A DNA stretch of 64,000 bases from Acanthosepion pharaonis (Eukaryota; Mollusca; Cephalopoda; Sepiida; Sepiidae): assembly GCA_903632075.3 (NCBI GenBank), contig CAHIKZ030002632.1:148549-212548 (forward strand), given 5' to 3'. The stretch's first letter is position 1. Each line of letters opens with the position of its first letter. Positions 12,460 to 23,792 of this stretch are shown in pieces. Under the pieces are notes generated by a model that saw only the letters and a list, made by a program, of their open reading frames with translations, was not told the origin of the DNA and searched no databases. Made by a program: the position numbers and the translations under genes.

Positions 12460-12890
12460 ATATTGGAGGAATCGAGACTTTCTAATGCAGTCTCAGTTAC
12501 GGTGGACTGGTCATTTCTTGAGAATATCTGATGACAGCATACCCAATATCTTAATGTACAGTCAGTTAGATCAGGGCTACAGGATTGTCGTACTACCATG
12601 GCTAAGATAAAAAGACAAGTTGAAAAGCAAATTGTCAGCGGTCAATATACGACATAACACCCTTAGAGCGGGTAGAATGGAGATCAACGTGTTTTAGTGG
12701 ACTCAGTAGTTTTCACTCTGCTTGTCTAAATCATCTTCAAGAAGAGGGAGCAAGATCTAAAAGGTCAGCCAATCTAACAGCGAATTCATCTCACAATTTT
12801 CACTCTTGCTCCATATGTGGCCTCCTTTGTAAATCACTAGCGGGTATTAAGTGCCACTTAAGATTATCGCACAAAATTTCATAACTGAAT
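12460..12890 (+). pseudogene. LINE ORF2 C-terminal fragment with C2H2 finger
   Basis: The frame reads QLRWTGHFLRISDDSIP, a block typical of the C-terminal end of many invertebrate LINE polyproteins (usually LRWxGHVxRM). It continues through KDKLKSKLSAVNI and ends with CSICGLLC..GIKCHLRLSH, a C2H2 zinc finger with both Cys and both His in place (about 12805-12875). One in-frame stop lies after LPWLR and a shift precedes the finger. No RT core is attached, so only the 3-prime end survived, as expected for 5-prime truncation on insertion. A related tail occurs at 45920-46270. Confidence 0.7.
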
Positions 12891-12947
12891 CAAATAAGCT
12901 GTCAGATCTTCATACGTCGAAACCGACGGGAGAGTCCATTATACTTG

Positions 12948-13133
12948 TGTATTTGTGCATCAATCCCTCTTTGATACAACTTTCATGAAAAACGAATGAC
13001 AGGTTACTGCGGTTAATCCACATAAAAAAAGCTATTATCTTTAGACATTTTTTTTTATATTTGGTTTAACCGCAGTAAACTGTCAGTCGTTTTTAATGAA
13101 AGTCGTAAGAAAGAGGGATTGCTGCACAAATTC
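12948..13133. repeat. Palindromic mini-element (imperfect inverted repeat)
   Basis: The left arm (about 12953-13019) and right arm (about 13063-13131) are inverted copies: AATCCCTCTTT, ACTTTCAT, AAAAACGA, TGACAG and TTACTGCGGTTAA recur in reverse complement, with roughly one mismatch in eight. The roughly 43-bp centre begins CATAAAAAAA and ends TTTTTTTTATA, so pairing partly continues into it. There is no coding capacity. The structure fits a foldback or MITE-like element. Confidence 0.8.
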
Positions 13134-13840
13134 AAAAGCATGTATCAAGAAATATTAAAAAAGAAAGAGCCAACCATCAATAATATCACCTATGAACACG
13201 GCCACAGTGTGATGACCATTTTTGGAAAATAAATAATTCCTATAACTCTAGATATATTTATAAAACTATATATACATTCATTTAAAAGTAAAAATAATAG
13301 AATCCTTGATAAAAGTATAGCTTAAGGCCGTATAAAACATATGGGACATATAAAACATTTGGCCAATTTCCACATAATCTTCGTCAAGACAAGTAATTTA
13401 TACGAATACAAGAAAAATTAAATTAAAAAAAAACTGACCCACTATATCTAGTCGTTTCTATTTCAACTCATGTTATGCGTCATGATCTGCGTGTCTTTTT
13501 CCTACCACCGTAACGTAGCCTCATTCTGAATTTTCTATAAAACTTCTCATTGTACTTGTTCTGGATATCTTTTCTCCTTGCTACCACGCTTTAACAAATT
13601 CAAACTAGTTCGACAGCTAGGTTTCATCATTTTACACTCGAAGATGCTAGGTGTAAGCTCTATGCTAATTTCTATACTAATTGTTCAGGATATCTTATTC
13701 TGATATTTTAAAATCCTTTCTCACCACAAAGTTTTCTCAGTTTCTTCCACGCTCAATAATTTCTGGCACTTTAGTGGTTTTATCGACGATTTGATTGATG
13801 TGAAATCATTAAAAATATACGCATCCCTTCTTCTTAACCT

Positions 13841-13843
<3 letters not shown>
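13134..13843. other. No recognised gene
   Basis: AT-rich DNA upstream of the Penelope-like element. The expected N-terminal part of its ORF is not readable here in any frame. Confidence 0.45.

Positions 13844-13904
<61 letters not shown>
13844..13904. repeat. (AT)n array at the PLE 5-prime breakpoint
   Basis: About 60 bp of pure AT repeat. Readable Penelope-like coding sequence starts immediately after it. Confidence 0.97.
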
Positions 13905-13905
<1 letters not shown>

Positions 13906-13907
<2 letters not shown>

Positions 13908-14585
13908 GCTTCGCAACAATCTAATCGACAAGGAAACATGCACAACACTTACACCCACAAATATTACACCTGCTCGTTTCTATCTCCTTCCTAAAATACA
14001 CAAAAGCAACAACCCAGGAAGGCCGGTTATTTCATCGTTCAACTGCCACACGACAAAAATTTCCAAATACATAGACCATTACATACAACCGCTAGCTAAG
14101 GAAGTAAAATGCTACATCAGAGACACAACAGATCTACTGAACAAAATTAATCACATACAAACTGTTCCAGAGAATGCTATTCTAGTGACTATGGACGTTA
14201 GGTCACTCTATTCAAACATTAAACACATCGAAGGGCTAACCGCCCTTCAGGAAGCACTTACTAAAAGAAAACAAGACCCCCCTCCACAGAAGTCATCATA
14301 AAACTAATGGTGCATGTCCTTACATTGAATACTTTCAACTTCAATGGAGCACACTACATTCAAATAAGAGGTTGTGCCATGGGCACCATTGCAGCTCCAT
14401 CATATGCTACAATATTCATGGGAAAATTTGAGGAGACCCATATCTATCCAATCATTGGTAGCGACTGCGTATTCTATGCAAGATATATCGATGATATATA
14501 CTTTGTATACACGGGTAGTGATGACAAACTTACCCAATTCCTTATGACCCTAAACACAGTGCACGACTCAATTAAATTTGACTAG
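13906..14585 (+). pseudogene. PLE reverse transcriptase
   Basis: FYLLPKIHKSNNPGRPVISS lies at the start and is diagnostic of Penelope-type RTs, which are related to telomerase RT. VTMDVRSLYSNI carries the first catalytic Asp. After a frameshift near 14280 the protein reads GCAMGT..APSYATIFMGKFE, then RYIDDIYFV, with the catalytic YIDD at 14484-14495 intact. A stop follows IKFD at 14583. Known relatives act by target-primed or telomere-associated reverse transcription. This copy cannot make a full protein because of the shifts. Confidence 0.85.
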
Positions 14586-14589
14586 GAAA

Positions 14590-15617
14590 AATCCACAACA
14601 TCAGTAACATTTTAGACACCCGCATTTACATAGATGAAAACAGGAAACTACAAACCACACTACACACTAAAATCACCGACACCCACAACTATCTACACTT
14701 TAAGTCTTCCCACCCTAATCACCTGAAAGAGAAACTTCCCTATTCACAAGCACTTAGACTAGGAAGGATATGTTCCAACAATGAAGAATTAAATAAACTC
14801 ATTGAAAATCTGGAGCATCAGTTCACAACACGTGGCTATAAACAACACCTAATCAGGGAACATATAAATAAAGCAATTTCCACGCCTCGAGAAGACACCC
14901 TAATGTACAAGATTAAAAATAAATCTAGCCGCCTCCTTCTAGTAACCACTTTCAACCCCACTCTGCCTCCACTATCCCAAATAATCAAACGTCGCTGGGA
15001 AATACTACATCTCAAACCAAACCTAAAAAAATTGTTTAAAGAACTCGGCCTTCTTGCATATCGTAGACCTAAGAACCTAAAAGGAATCATAGGTAGTAAC
15101 CACATTTCAGGGGACAAGGTAATCCGTAATAAACTAAGAACAAAAACAACAAGATTTTCCCAACTATGTAACAACAAAAGAAGTTTATGTTGCAACCATA
15201 TTAAACACACGAATTCATTCACTAGCACAATCACTAAATCTACTTTCAAAATCTACCACGATTCTAACTGTAGAAGTCATAACATAATTTACGTCCTAGA
15301 ATGCACACTATGCCAGAAACAATATGTAGGAAATCTGAATGGCCCTTTCACTACAGAATTAATAATTATCTCAATCGAATTAAGTCGACTCCCCATGAAA
15401 AAAATATTACCTGTAGAACAACATTTCCGCCTGGAAAAAACACGATTTAAAAACCCATGCCAAATTCACTATTATTGAGAGAATAGAAAAGTTCCGAGCA
15501 GATAACATTAGAAAGAATTTAGAGTCCCATGAAAATAAGTGGATACAACGTCTAAAAACACAATATCCAGCCGGGCTAAACCATAAATTTAACAATATAG
15601 ATAGTACTAATATATAA
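14590..15617 (+). pseudogene. PLE linker and GIY-YIG endonuclease
   Basis: After the RT the frame reads an LDTRIYIDENRKLQTTLHTK block and SQALRLGRICSNNEE, both usual in Penelope-like RT thumb regions. A basic linker with a CNHIKHT-like Cys/His stretch follows. The endonuclease begins with NIIYVLECTLCQKQYVGNL at about 15281-15340, where the GIY-YIG halves appear as IYV and YVG. The expected Arg-containing helix is blurred by a shift (LNGPFTTELI..). The C-terminal part, EKFRADNIRKNLESHENKW, lies at about 15482-15540 in another frame. The enzyme in intact elements nicks DNA for insertion; here it is inactivated. Confidence 0.8.
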
Positions 15618-16110
15618 CTCAACAAATCAAAACCTACCCACATTTCTCACCCACACAAGACAGACATGCTTACGCAGCTGTGGAGGCTTCACACTTATAC
15701 AAACACCCACACGAATATACACACTTAAACACATCATACTCACTCACTCCCTAATGAGCCAAATGATAACACACACCCACAGCAATACACACGCTTACAT
15801 ATATCATACTCACTCTCTCCCTAAGAACAAATAACACACACGCAAACACTAAACAGACACACATCCACTCTTCAGGACTAATAAAAATGTCAAACTGACC
15901 ACGGGAATTCAGAGAAGCATAGATTCATCCAGCTCTTATCTCAAATAACAACTTAAAAGAGACTGTTTGACCAACACAAGGAATGTTAAAAGATTCATGT
16001 TAAAAAGATAAAAAAATAAAAAAAAACAAATGAAAACTACAGACAAAAGTTCATTTTCTCCAGCAAAACATTCATTTCTGTAGTTTACTGCTACCAGCAA
16101 GCAGAAATAT
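15618..16110 (+). other. PLE 3-prime untranslated region, CA-rich
   Basis: The sequence after the PLE stop is rich in CACA, ACACTC and AATACACAC phrases without being a pure microsatellite, and it runs to the hammerhead-like motif. I take it as the element's 3-prime UTR. An AATAATAATAATAAAAAA stretch at 16167-16184 may mark the element's end. Confidence 0.5.
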
Positions 16111-16155
16111 TTCTTCTTCCGATGATGGCCATTTTTGCCGAAACTAGTCGAGGAA
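16111..16155 (+). ncRNA. Hammerhead-ribozyme-like motif in the PLE tail
   Basis: The order of a hammerhead core is present: CCGATGA (16119-16125, against canonical CUGANGA), a hairpin GGC..GCC (16127-16139), GAAAC (16140-16144), a two-base loop, and GTC (16147-16149). The flanks TCTT and GAGGA can pair as stem I with two G-U pairs. Eukaryotic Penelope-like elements are known to carry minimal hammerheads with very short stem III, so the location fits. C replaces U4 and one extra T sits at the base of stem II, so activity of this copy is doubtful. Confidence 0.5.
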
Positions 16156-16260
16156 TCTAAATGAAATAATAATAATAAAAAAACGAAAGAATATAAATCT
16201 ACAACCCAGTGTGTCTGAAGATTTTAATTTTTTAATAGTTTTTTATTGTTCAACACATAT

Positions 16261-16269
16261 ATTATGTAC

Positions 16270-16314
<45 letters not shown>

Positions 16315-16349
16315 TATGTACATGTTTTTAATTTTTCAGAGTTTCTGTC

Positions 16350-16404
<55 letters not shown>

Positions 16405-16424
16405 TTTAATTTTTTCATAATATA

Positions 16425-16472
<48 letters not shown>

Positions 16473-16508
16473 GACAGAAAGTCTGAAAAATGAAAAAATA
16501 TACATAAT
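16261..16508. repeat. AT arrays inside a palindrome
   Basis: Several (AT)n runs (about 16270-16316, 16351-16398, 16425-16470) are enclosed by inverted copies of TTATGTA..TTTTTCAGA..TTTCTGTCATAATATA: left arm about 16312-16360, right arm about 16460-16508. A third, internally deleted copy of the phrase lies at 16399-16428. Long IY-dipeptide open frames here are only translated microsatellite. Confidence 0.85.
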
Positions 16509-18400
16509 GTAACAAATTGTCAAAACTTGTGAATAAAAAGAAAGTCAGATAAAAAAGATGCGAAACCCCCTGAATAAATTCATAAAACTTTGAACAATTG
16601 GTAAAAAATATAAACATAAACTTCAAGAAGAAAATCATAGAAATCCATAAAAAATAAATGACAAAAAGAAAAGAGTAGCAAAGAAAGTATGAAAAATATA
16701 GAAATACATGCAAACATTAGGCAAAACTTGAAAACGAGAGGCGAATTTCACGATGAAAAGTGTGATAAATAAATGGCCTGATATTGAACTAAAATGCATG
16801 AAAAACACAGAGGGAAATTGCTTCACATGCATCTACTGAATAAACCACTGGCAAAAATCAATAAATAACGTTTCCTAAACTATGTCTAACATACATATTT
16901 CATATATAAATATAGTTGGCAGAAAGTTTTAATAAAAGATAGAAGAAAGCAATGGAGGCATTCATACCTTCAATGAGTATGTATCTACAAAATTTAAGAT
17001 GAAAATTCATAAAAATCCACATTGAAGGATTGGAAAATTATATCGAAAAACTTCAAAGAAATTATAAATAAATGACAGTTTAAATCAATGTAAGTAAATT
17101 AGATAGAAATTAGAGGGGAAAATATACAGAATGATAAAATAATATACAGATAACGAACTGCTAAATTATTTAATAAGCAATGAATAACAAATCAGTGAAA
17201 TGATTACAGAATTATAAACACAATTGAAAACAGTAATAAAACCAATATGAAATTAAGAATAAATCTATGGGAACGTGGCGTAGTGGGTATAGGAATTGAT
17301 TATATATGTATTACTGTTATGTATAAGGAAGCATTGGTTCAGCAGGAACAAATAGCATAAAAAATGTAGAGAATAAATTCTTAAAAACATTAATGAAATG
17401 AACGATGAAATTCATACAATGAATAAAAGACTTGAAAAGAATTACGAATAAATATATATTAAAACAAATGAGAGAAATTTCATGAGAAGTATAAAAATGC
17501 TAATAAATTAAGAGAAAATAAAATTCCAGTTAATATTAGCTGCAGGCGTCATTTAAATAAACAAACCAGTTTTCGACTTATTGTTTAAAACGAATATGAT
17601 GAAATATAAATATGTAAGGAATTGATGTGTGAAAAACAAGCAATAAATTCTTGCAAGCCATAAAAAAGAGAAATAGCGATGTTATTCCTAAAATCAATGA
17701 ATAAGCATCATGCAAAAATCAGCGAACCAGGACATTTTAAAAAAGCGTAAAATACGATATGAGTTCAAGCAAATATGACATATCATGTTAAAATAAGAAA
17801 TTAATCCCTAAAAACATGGATTGTTAAATATGGAGAAGGAAATACTGAAATACTGTAAAAGACAAGAAAAACCTAGAGAAAAAATGTTGTAAACAAATGA
17901 ATAATACTTCTGCAAAAATTATTGAAACTCTAAATAGAGGCAATGTAAAATTCCACAAAGAAGTTCATAAAATAATCTATGGCAGACACGCATAATATGG
18001 TGAATTAACTCTTATGAAGAAATGAAATGACAAAAGCCAAAGAATCTTACAAATAAACCATAAAATCACTCGAAATATAGTGAAGTAAGTCATAAAAAGA
18101 AACAAAATATAATGGATATTGACGTAACTATTCATATAAAAATTAAAGCTGAAACATATGGAGGAAATTCATCGCGTGAAGAATAGTATAGACATGGATG
18201 AAACAAATGATAAGTGAAAAATAATAGGAGTTTAAAAAGAAAATTGTCTAATTTCAAACGATATACAAATAAAATGCTGATCATGGTTATGGAGAATGTT
18301 TATTTTCAAACGGATTTTCCGAAGTTCATGTGAAAAATTACAAATAAATTTTCCAAGAATTTGTAAAAATGTTTATGCTATTAATTATATTAAAAAAATG
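16509..18400. repeat. A-skewed degenerate repetitive tract
   Basis: For almost 2 kb the + strand is strongly A-rich over T and repeats loosely similar phrases: TTCATAAAA, GAAATTCAT, ACAAATAAATG, AATTATAAATAAATGACAG, GACTTGAAAAGAATTACGA. I read this as an old tandem repeat whose units have diverged; a unit near 50-120 bp is a guess. No open frame of interest. A pol III A-box-like TGGCGTAGTGGG lies at 17277-17288 but without a good partner. Confidence 0.45.
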
Positions 18401-19442
18401 TAATCGATGTGTTCGAAAGCGTTTACCCTGATTACTTTTGTTTATGTTGTATGATTAAATAAATGTATTTTTCAGTAATTCATAATAAAATATATTTCAT
18501 AATAATCAATCTTTTCGTCTGTTATTATTTCTTCTTCTGTCTGACGCGGTATCTTTCACTTTTGCTGTTTCAATACTTCCATAATATCCTTTATCTGAAT
18601 CTCTTCCATGATCCAGTATAACATATTTGTCTATTAAATGTATAGCTATATTTCCCTTTCCATTAATATCTGTGAGTTCATGTTTTCATTTCCATGTTCA
18701 CTCCTGTACGCATTATATGAAAGCACGCGTTGTAAACATGTTGCAAGAAGCTTTAATTTGTCTGTTCATTTTTTATGGAATGTAATCAGATCCAGCGCTT
18801 TAGATTGTCCTACAGTTTTAGTACTATTACCTGCCCTAAGCAAATATGTTCCTGGACATTTCATCGCACTCATACTCTCGATTTATTTCTGTTTATTTTC
18901 AAGCTTAATTTGAGTAGTTGACTACTTAAATTAATTAGCATTTACTGTAATTCATCTGATGATTTTGATATCAGTAAAATATCGTCAAGATATCATTTTT
19001 TTTTAAATTTTCTCTGATTATAATTACATTTATGCCTGCTCGCATATTATTTTTGAAAAAAGTATGTCCCGTTTCTACTCTTATTTCTTTGCCACTTGTG
19101 CATTCTTGTCAATTTTTAGTAAAATTATTGTTGACCTATTATTTTTATTATGATATATAACTTTTAAAAAATATTCGTTAATACGTTGTCTTCATAGTGA
19201 ATTAAATATTGTTGAATGTTTTACTGAGTTAATTGCTTGTTTTCTTAGTCGACTAAAGTCAAACAAACTGATTCGTTATATTTTTCTATTTGTATCGATT
19301 ATTTGGAATGTAGTTTGAAGATAATCTATAGCTGAGCAGCGATTCCTAAAAACTTCGCACGACTTATTTTGGACTTGGAAATTTTTTAGCCGGTTTGCAA
19401 GCACATTCGTCAAATCAGTCAGTCAGAACAAAAAATAGAGAA
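18401..19442. other. AT-rich sequence, no recognised gene
   Basis: A 91-codon open frame at 18638-18913 is hydrophobic and matches nothing I know. No other signal is seen. Confidence 0.45.
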
Positions 19443-19447
19443 GAACA

Positions 19448-19479
<32 letters not shown>

Positions 19480-19555
19480 AAAGAGAGGGTCCCTCAAAAC
19501 GTAAAATCCATGTCATAAAATTTGCACATAAAGTTCATATTACGATAAGAACGAA

Positions 19556-19634
<79 letters not shown>
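19443..19634. repeat. (GA)n and (TA)n microsatellites
   Basis: GA repeats with AGAAAG interruptions lie at about 19449-19480 and pure TA repeats at about 19558-19634, separated by 75 bp of unique sequence. Confidence 0.95.
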
Positions 19635-19635
<1 letters not shown>

Positions 19636-22046
19636 AGGCTAAAAGGAAAACAAATTCTGAATCGTAAAGTGACTTCAGCTCTAATATATATTTAAAATGG
19701 TATATATCGAGCTATGTGAAGGGGGAAATTTGTAAGCGCATCAATTTTCGGATTTAGGAGAATCAAGATGTATTGAACTACGGTCACCTATATTTCGTTG
19801 AGTTGGAGCATATATCACAATCACCGATGGTACTGATGCATCAATCTCGGCCACCTAGCACCCCCCCGCCTTTGTCTTTTCTTTTGTCTGGTACCTGACG
19901 CACTTTTTATAGATTGTAAAACCGTAAAAAATAAACTGTAAACGGCAAACTTTTACCATTACTCATCATAAAACTTTCATATTTATATAACAACGGAAAC
20001 AGAAAGCACTCAACAAAACAAGAAACATAACAAGTCGAGATATTTTTTTTATTGATCAGTAATCAATTTCAACAGATATATTCGTTATTTTCTAACCTGG
20101 CTATTTTTCTTGTTTAGAGTTTTTTTTCTTGTTCAGCTATTTGTTTATTTGTTCATTATGTCGATTCAATTTCTTGCTAAACTTTTCAGCTCTTTTTCTT
20201 CTGTTTCTTCTTATCGACGTGAAGAGTTACTTTGATTAAAAGATAATAATAATTTGCCAATCTCTTTTCGTTGGACATAGCGTATTTACCTTGCTCGAAA
20301 ATGTTTCATGAACATTGTTTGCTTAATAAATCAATGATTTGTTATATTTCTTCTTCACCAGTGTAAAGATATCCTGGATAGAGTAAACAATTCAGATACC
20401 ATCTGCTATGCATAAATTCGCTGGCTTTCAATTTTTCTCATGCATAATATTTTGAAAATATTTAAAAGAGTTAATATATTTAATGTTTGTAAGGAGCCTG
20501 ATAAATATTACAGAGAATTACATTCTATTTTTTAGTGCACTTAATTATAGAAGATATTTAATTTTTCCAATATAGCTAACTGCAGATCTTTTACATTTCC
20601 ATTAGTTTTTTAAAATGAAATTTATCAATACGCCATTTCCTTTCATTTTATGCATCTTACGTTCTGAAATAAAAATGTAGCTTTTCAGGAAGTACGTTTG
20701 CTTTGAAACCCAGTCTCCGGTTTATTATTTTAGCATAATTTTCCGTAAAAAAAAATAAAAAAATAATAGGATGTATTTGAGCATCGCGTGACTATTTTGA
20801 TGCACCTCTATTCACCTTTCATCGTGCTGGTGTCTTAATATTGAGTCATTTTATTTAACATTCTAAATCCATTCTGGAATCACGAGCAAATCTCAAAAAG
20901 CCATATTCATGAGAATTTACATGAACCAGGTTGAAAATCAACGTTTTTAATTTTAAATAACCACAAATCTCATTAGATTATATATTAGCAGCAAAATTGC
21001 TGGAAAATATCTCATTCAGAGATAATGAAATAACATTAATAATTATTGCTAGATATATAGCAGCGACAGGGTACGTTGATTTTGAGCTAAATTCAAGGTT
21101 CAACGATGTTTGATTTTAATTAACCTAGATAGTCATAATTGATATGTACACATTCATCACATGAAATATCTAAGCTTTTAATATGAAATCGAATGTTTCA
21201 CAATAAAATTACTATTAACCAACTGAGATTGCAAATATTTACAGGTTACATGAATAAGAGTAATTTGTCGTGCTTGTGACATTCAGCGCCTAATATTTAT
21301 AGTCATTAAAGCTAATGATAATAAATTGTTGAGAAAATAATATGTTTTATCAATTAGATGAAAGATAATATATTGTATACATTCTGCTGGGGGTGCACTG
21401 ATCTTCGACCAATTTGAGCCTATGTTACATACCCCCTCATACTGGGTGACGGTATCAATTCGTTAATAAGGTTGCATTCTGCTAAATGGTTTGATTCTAG
21501 AGATAAACAACTTCAACACAGGGAATTTTAACTTAACTATTTTATTAACGCCGATGTGAACGTCTTCTATTCAGTGGGCTCCTCACTGGGAAATCGGAGC
21601 AGCAATACACTTGCTTTAAAAAAATAATTGTCTGCTAGACCAATGTTTCTCAACCTTATTCTGTTCGTGGCACTCTTCAATTCAATTCAATGAGAGATCT
21701 TTCTGGTCCCTCATACAAAATTGACTTCTTGCATCAGCAATGAAGGGATGCACAAACAGATGCGGCACTGTCATCTGGAGTAGATCAGAGAAGTGAGTTT
21801 TTATATCATTATGAAGCTGCTTCAAATGATTAACATACTAAGGACGGATATGTGCAAAATCCTGCCTCCCAAAGTTCAAACAGAACAAGCTTAGTAGCCC
21901 GTTAAATGCGTTAATTGCCTGTTTGCAGGAAAACATTGTGGGATATTCAGGACAATAAGCTTTTCAAAACTGAAAGACAAGTTGGTGAAAACATAAACTT
22001 TAAATTACGAGTTTTAAATTTAAGAAATTGAAAACTAAAAACGGCC
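19635..22046. other. AT-rich sequence, no recognised gene
   Basis: Nothing codes convincingly. At 21640-21665 the minus strand reads GGTTGAGAAACATTGGTCTA, a phrase seen in hAT-type transposon termini and related SINEs of many animals; alone it is too short for a call. The stretch 21780-22046 may be the extreme 3-prime part of the minus-strand LINE that follows. Confidence 0.4.
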
Positions 22047-22556
22047 CTATTTTAGGTACAAGTTCCACATGAGATCTTTGGTGAGTTTAAGGTGCAATAG
22101 TCTCTTAAGCTTCAAGGCATCCCGAGGGAACACAGGTTCATCGTCACTGGTGATAGTTCGAGGGCCGATCGGCGATGATGGAATGCAACTAATCTGGTTT
22201 TCGAGACATTGAATGCAACAAGCCAGTCCGCCCGCCCACTGAAAAGTTCGAATAAGATCGGATAAGAGATCAGCTGCCAATCTCTAATCATTAGGAATTT
22301 GGGTGGTGTCTCCGTCTATCGTCGTATATTCACAAATGATCGGCGTATATTCTTACGCAGATCATTTATGAAATATAAAAAGTGGGTTGGTTCGAGAAGT
22401 GACCTCTGTGGTACACTTACATTAATTACTAGAGTCCCGGAGGCCCAAGAAACACTGCTTTGTGGAAGAAATTTTCGATATATTGCTTCCACGATCATTG
22501 CAATATTTACCTTTTCAAGTTGGCTCTTATCTATCCTATATATCCTCATAATCTAA
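22047..22556 (-). pseudogene. LINE reverse transcriptase fragment, Jockey/CR1-like
   Basis: The minus strand reads VPQRSLLEPTHFLYFINDL in one frame (22549 down to 22316), matching the non-LTR RT block VPQGSVLGPxLFLxYINDL. It goes on to KNIRRSFVNI, after which the expected YADD is lost through a shift near 22300. The next frame (22280 down to 22047) reads LAADLLSDLIRTFQWAGG, a CIQCLENQISC block and RLLHLKLTKDLMWN, which match the AADLxxDLxxxxxWG, FNxxKTxLxxF and FxRLLGLxLTxDLxWN blocks after the RT palm. Catalytic residues are absent from this remnant. Confidence 0.72.
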
Positions 22557-23513
22557 ATTTTTTAAGTTTATCAAACCAATACAGTCATTAAAACTCTAAG
22601 TTGAGTTACACTTGGATGCTGGATTGTGTGAAGATTAGCATAGAAATGTACGATCAATTGTAAAAATCCTTTTTAACTTAGTAAAGAGAAAAATAACAAA
22701 ACATTTTAAAAGTAAATATCTGGGTATATTTCCCATATTTCAAATAATATAAATGTTAGTTCAACTCTAATAAGAATGCAGTAATTATTTGCGTTAGAAA
22801 AATTTAGTAGAAAACTGAACTTAAATATATATTTTAAATGAATAAAGATCAATGTCCAAATCTGATTAGGAGAAAGGAAAGCAGGGCAGCAGAGAAATAT
22901 CGCCTCGACAGATTTAAAAACACTGCTGACAAAATTTATTCATAATACATATAACTAACAATCTAAATATATATGTGTGTGAGTAGGCTGGTGTGTATAT
23001 ATGGACGTGTGTGTATGTTGTTGTGACCATGGATGTTTGGGTGTTTGAACAATTACTTATATGTATTTATATGTCGATATCTAATTAATGATTGAGTACA
23101 TGCATACATTTCGAGAATGTTTAAATCTTGTATTTTTGTAAATGTTGCTGATATGATATTGAACTTGTAATTGCTTCAGAGTGGTAGGGCCCCATTGTTT
23201 CGCTGTCACGTCATCTCGATAATTCTACTATAGAAGGAACATATAAACTTCTATTGATGATAAGGAGATTAATTTGATGCTTCTAAACACATAGTGAAAT
23301 AATTTGTAGTACAAAAGCATTTCAAAAGAGGAAACTATTCAACGAAGAAATAATCAAAATTAATTATTTTCTGTTTTTAAAATATTTCTTTTTCTTCAGA
23401 TTCTTCAAATTATTTGTAATCGCTGAAAAACATTATGATAATTGTAGTGATAGTATCAGACATGGAAACATTTGCTATTCACTGGTCAATTAGCCCGTGT
23501 TACTTTCGTTCGT
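22557..23513. other. No recognised gene
   Basis: AT-rich sequence with a small TG-rich patch at about 22970-23025. Nothing else is supported. Confidence 0.5.
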
Positions 23514-23792
23514 TCATTTAAAAGAATTTTTCAGAAAATAGGTTTCCCAAGTCCCGTAACTTTTATTGCTCTCTTCAGGGTTTTTTTTGTGGGGTGGCGT
23601 TCTTCGTAAAGTCAACGCCTTGATTATGTCATTATAATCTATTTGAGTTAAATGTGCTATCCATTTTAGTTGTTGCTGTTGTTGAAAGTCCTCATATGAT
23701 TTGGTTTCTGTTATTTGGCAGAGTTCTTTGTAATTATAGAACGTCAACAATAGTTCTAACGACTTCATTCGCTCGAAGCCAACTTTAAACAC
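23514..23792 (-). pseudogene. Probable LINE C-terminal fragment
   Basis: A minus-strand frame of 92 codons contains QQQLKWIAHLTQIDYNDIIK, which resembles the QxRWxxHxxRM block near the end of LINE polyproteins (compare 12460-12890). Upstream it reads SLELLLTFYNYKELCQI, with no other motif. The CAG/CAA run encoding Gln at 23665-23690 is simple sequence. The call rests on one block only. Confidence 0.35.

Larger units (their letters stand above)
13905..15617 (+). mobile_element. Penelope-like retroelement, 5-prime truncated
   Basis: The order of domains on + is that of a canonical Penelope-like element: a reverse transcriptase with the LPKIHK..PGRPVIS signature, then a GIY-YIG endonuclease ending in an ESHENKWIQRLKTQYPAGLN-type C-terminus and a stop at 15617. 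Coding starts right at an (AT)n array, so the N-terminal part of the RT is missing. At least four shifts or stops break the frame (about 14280, 14585, 14600, 15355 and 15460). The first lies in a run of C. Conservation of all signature blocks suggests a moderately young, dead copy. Confidence 0.88.

Noticed and set aside
16211..16713. Open frames rich in Ile-Tyr
   Set aside because: Translated (AT)n arrays in both orientations; the same applies near 13.8, 19.6, 40.9, 41.4, 43.2, 43.4, 45.1 and 62.2 kb.
17270..17350. A-box TGGCGTAGTGGG with a GGTTC about 55 bases downstream, possible tRNA-like SINE
   Set aside because: The B-box is poor (GGTTCAGCAGG), no cloverleaf can be drawn, and it lies inside an A-rich degenerate repeat.
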